Shown: positions 61,412-64,000 of the stretch, piece after piece
How the letters are laid out: each line of letters begins with the position of its first letter
How positions within the stretch are numbered: position 1 is the stretch's first letter
NCBI GenBank assembly: GCA_017562135.1
Contig: QEYB01000936.1
Location: 372,001 to 436,000 of the forward strand
DNA from: Dipylidium caninum
Taxonomy: Eukaryota > Platyhelminthes > Cestoda > Cyclophyllidea > Dipylidiidae
Length of the DNA stretch: 64,000 nt
Direction of reading: 5' to 3'
Made by a program: the position numbers and the translations under genes
The notes under the pieces: model-generated
The model's database searches: none
Seen by the model: only the letters and a program-made list of their open reading frames with translations
Told to the model about the DNA's origin: nothing

Positions 61412-62591
61412 TCACTTTTCAATCAGGGTGCCACGAATTCTACGCTTTGCCGCCTGTTCATTAGCCTGAAATAGTAAAGAGGATAGCATCAGTGACGATG
61501 ATAGAAGAGTTAATGGTACAGGAGTTCTCGTTTCCCACTCTCTACTGGATCATTTTCAGGCATGTGCTTCATGAGTTTAAAAAATCGCGTCCGACGAAAT
61601 CGAAAAAGAAATAGTAATCATATGGGAGTGGTTAGGTGATGCATAAGAACAAAAGTGGACCAAAAGTTGTGGTAGTCACGAGAAATAGAGGAGCAATGAT
61701 AAGGAAAGCAGAGCTATAAAAATATTCTCAAACCTAAACACATATGAAGTAAACAGTACGGGTATGAACGTTACCTCATCCACCAGACGCCTTTTAATAA
61801 GCCCTCTACGAATCATCTGAGCCTCGATTACGCGAACGTTGGCGGCATAAGAATCAGCAACTTCTTTGGCTTCTGCTTCCTCTTCCTCGTCTTCAATAGT
61901 CGACACGGTCACTGCCGTGTCGACTCCTTGCGTGGTTTCTTGTTGCTGCACAGACCGCCTCAATTTAGATCCGCTCGAACTGGAAGAATTAAGATACGAC
62001 AATGGGTTAACTGGAGGAGGCATAGAACTGCTCTGTTGAGCCATAGCTTCTGCTTGCGATGCTAGAGCCGTCAGTAGCTTTACGTTTGCCTCTCCGGCGT
62101 CTGTACCGTCTAACTTCACAGTTCTTGTTGCCAAAGCAGATGCAGAAAGTCCGATGTTTCCCACTTGCAAAGTTAAAGCATCACGGACGACAAACTCCGC
62201 CTATAAAAACATGATCAGGTTAAACATAAGAACTACTTACAACGTGGTTTTTGACATTGTGACGGTAAAATAGTAAAAGGCTGCAACTCTTGCAATATCG
62301 CCGGAACTGTTTCTCGATGCCATCTGGCCAACGGATGTAAACACAGCTGGAAGCACTGGCTTCGGTAGCGACTACCTTATGGGCCCGTTTTCTAACATCG
62401 ATAACCTTAGCCCTATCGCGGGGACGTTCGGGGAGTTTTTCAATTGGGCAATCCAAGATAAGTGCCATTTGGCCACAAATGCAACAATAGATAAATAGTG
62501 GTTTCTCGCTGCCGTAGTTATGCCTATCCTTGTTATCAGTGACTATATGTGTGACACGCTTTCGAACACGAGGCTTAGGTTCCTTGTTCAT
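61412..62591 (-). CDS. STEEP1: STEEP1 (CXorf56/UPF0428) family protein
   Basis: In mammals STEEP1 promotes exit of STING from the ER; the family is also widely conserved outside animals with STING signalling. Three minus-strand exons in phase 0 (62591-62241, 62200-61775, 61465-61412) give about 276 residues (human 222). Exon 1 holds the conserved cysteine-rich core: [20 protein letters not shown], then [40 protein letters not shown] and LLFYRH; the paired cysteines suggest zinc binding. Exon 2 ends in the hallmark [20 protein letters not shown] and [13 protein letters not shown]. Exon 3 ends [10 protein letters not shown], matching the family tail. The extra length is a Ser/Ala/Gln-rich insertion of roughly 50-60 residues in the middle of exon 2. 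Introns are 40 and 309 bp. The start ATG is the only one upstream of the conserved core in this frame. The downstream end of the GDPD gene lies only 269 bp upstream. Confidence 0.95.
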
Positions 62592-62860
62592 TTCCGTGGG
62601 GAGAGACGAAGCAAACTAAGTGCTTTTCAAACAAGCTCTCAACTCCACCGACGGTTTAAACAAAATTCAAGTAAATGCAAAAATTGGACATCACTTGTCT
62701 TGCATAATACTTATTGTCACACGCAAGTCACTGTTAGCAATTTCGCACGCATGACTTGATTGCGTTTCGCCTCCCCCCCCCAAATTACGCAACCCCACGA
62801 CCCTCACCCACACCCCCAGAAGTACGTTACTCGAAAGCATGTGGCGCTCATCTGTTTTCC
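62592..62860 (-). other. Short spacer between GDPD stop and STEEP1 start
   Basis: 269 bp separate two genes transcribed in the same direction. I see no AATAAA on the minus strand. An acceptor-like cacttag lies about 35 nt before the STEEP1 ATG. This is compatible with a polycistronic transcript resolved by spliced-leader trans-splicing, as known in flatworms, but it is not proof. Confidence 0.4.
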
Positions 62861-63899
62861 TCAACATGATAGAGATAACAAATTTGTATGGGTTCACTAA
62901 TCCCGGTTGCCTCTCGACAGGACCTTTGAAGAGAACGTTCCTAACTGAACCTCAGGATGAGCCTCTAAGTAGGCCAATGCCGCTGTCGGATAGTCCGTCA
63001 CAATAGCAACACGACCCATTGAGAAGGCTCTATCGAAGTCCCTCTCCGTGTTACACACCCAGTAGAAAACCTGAAAGACAAACGAGTTAGATATTTGCTA
63101 TATTAACTTAAATTTACCGGATAATTAGAGGCATACCCACCTGAATTCCGCGAGCTCGTAAATGGGTGACTAGGCCTCTTGACATCAAAAAGCTAAATCA
63201 TTAAACGTGAAGCATGTTAAAGATGTTAGCTTCCCCTAACAAAAGGGGCAAGGGAAAGTTAATCATTTAACTTACTAGTCAAAAAGACGTATGATAATGC
63301 GGACCAGGTCGTTATCTGAGAAGCCGAATTTGAGCCAACGAGGTAGCCTACAAGAAATTGGGGATGTGATGAACTACATGAGGAGATAGGAAAATAATTG
63401 AAACAAAAGGTGTGGATAAATGGGAATGTGCCAATACTTACTCAGCAACGCGGGATTTGATAAATTCAAACACATTGGGCATGCGGCTAAAGGAACAAAA
63501 TTCGCGAAAGCACAAGAAAAAAAGAGAAAAAGATGTTGTCTTAATCTCACCCAAAATTTTCAGCCAAAGGTACTTCAAAAAAACTATCTGGCACGGAGAG
63601 GAAAGGCAGGAGACCGATATAATAGAAGAGCACAATTTTGAGGGCTCGTCTAATTGGCACAAATGTCGCAATACCTGAATTCTCCGCCAAACATTTCGAG
63701 TTCACGATATCAGAGAAACTGCCCCAAACTGTGATTTCGGCACGCTCGAACTCATCAATAAGTTTGGAGATCTTTTTAATCAAAACATCACTATTCCTCT
63801 TCACGTCAATATTTATCGGAGTATGTGGGAACTGCTCAAAAACAGTACGAAGAAGTGGGATATCACGCGGGATACCCTCCATCGCTTTGCATTCTTGGC
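62861..63899 (-). CDS. GDPD1: Glycerophosphodiester phosphodiesterase, GDPD1/GDPD3 type (3' part; 5' exons beyond window)
   Basis: GDPD1 and GDPD3 (GDE4/GDE7) are membrane enzymes with lysophospholipase D activity. Five minus-strand exons are in the window: 63899-63551, 63486-63442, 63347-63276, 63192-63141, 63070-62861 (TGA), with consistent phases (1, 2, 2, 2, 0). They encode about 242 C-terminal residues. Conserved blocks: GIPRDIPLLRTVFEQFPHTP, INIDVKRNSDVLIKKI, a hydrophobic segment IVLFYYIGLLPFLSVPDSFF that matches the GDPD1 internal membrane stretch, and the barrel end VFYWVCNTERDFDRAFSMG with VAIVTDYP. The N-terminal membrane anchor and the catalytic HR...E/D motif of the first barrel strands are not in the window; their exons must lie to the right of 64000. 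The C-terminal tail after YPTAALAYLEAHPE is longer than in human GDPD1. Confidence 0.92.
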
Positions 63900-64000
63900 C
63901 TAATGCAGGAAAAATGTAGGGAAAACGGAGTTAGGAGTTATTTATCATGAATCTCATCCCCAAAGCAAATTTATACACAGCAAAAGGCAAGCGGTCGGGC
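63900..64000 (-). other. Intron of the GDPD gene at the window edge
   Basis: The acceptor ...tgcattag lies at 63900-63907 on the minus strand. The upstream coding exons are outside the window. Confidence 0.6.

Overview
This is a compact, intron-rich animal genome segment, most likely from a parasitic flatworm and best matching a tapeworm (Cestoda, probably cyclophyllidean or taeniid). The clues are moderate GC content, canonical GT-AG introns, many micro-introns of 31-47 bp that cluster at the 5' ends of genes, 5-10 kb gene spacing and the standard genetic code. The species call is inference; the sequence contains no diagnostic species marker. No transposon, virus, tRNA, rRNA or CRISPR could be supported.

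Layout, left to right: a MEIS/homothorax TALE homeobox gene (+, before 1190 to 14299); a 5.4 kb stretch without genes; a MacroD-type macrodomain gene (-, about 19662-20299); an intronless RNA polymerase III subunit RPC10/POLR3K gene (+, 21696-22043); eIF2B epsilon (-, 22855-25278), which diverges from a TAO-family kinase (+, 25858-34471) across 579 bp; an orphan 7-exon gene with two FAR1/FLYWCH-like zinc-finger modules (+, 35753-38364); an NT5DC2/3-type HAD nucleotidase-like gene (+, 39133-42713); the spliceosomal DEAD-box helicase DDX23/PRP28 (-, 44287-47109), which diverges from a class II PI3-kinase of about 33 exons (+, about 47967-60901); STEEP1/CXorf56 (-, 61412-62591); and the 3' part of a GDPD1/3-type glycerophosphodiester phosphodiesterase (-, 62861 to beyond the right edge).

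Most genes are conserved housekeeping or signalling genes: transcription (POLR3K), splicing (DDX23), translation initiation (eIF2B epsilon), signalling (TAO kinase, class II PI3K), lipid metabolism (GDPD), ER export (STEEP1) and development (MEIS). They do not form one pathway. Exon models were built by hand from splice sites, reading phase and family conservation. In three genes a single extra base, and in one place a missing base, breaks an otherwise intact conserved frame. Exon phase arithmetic supports the three insertions, so these look more like assembly or homopolymer errors than pseudogenes.

The most novel item is the orphan tandem FAR1/FLYWCH-like gene. Next are the unusual activation-loop sequence and eroded PX region of the class II PI3K, and the steep 5'-to-3' intron-length gradient.
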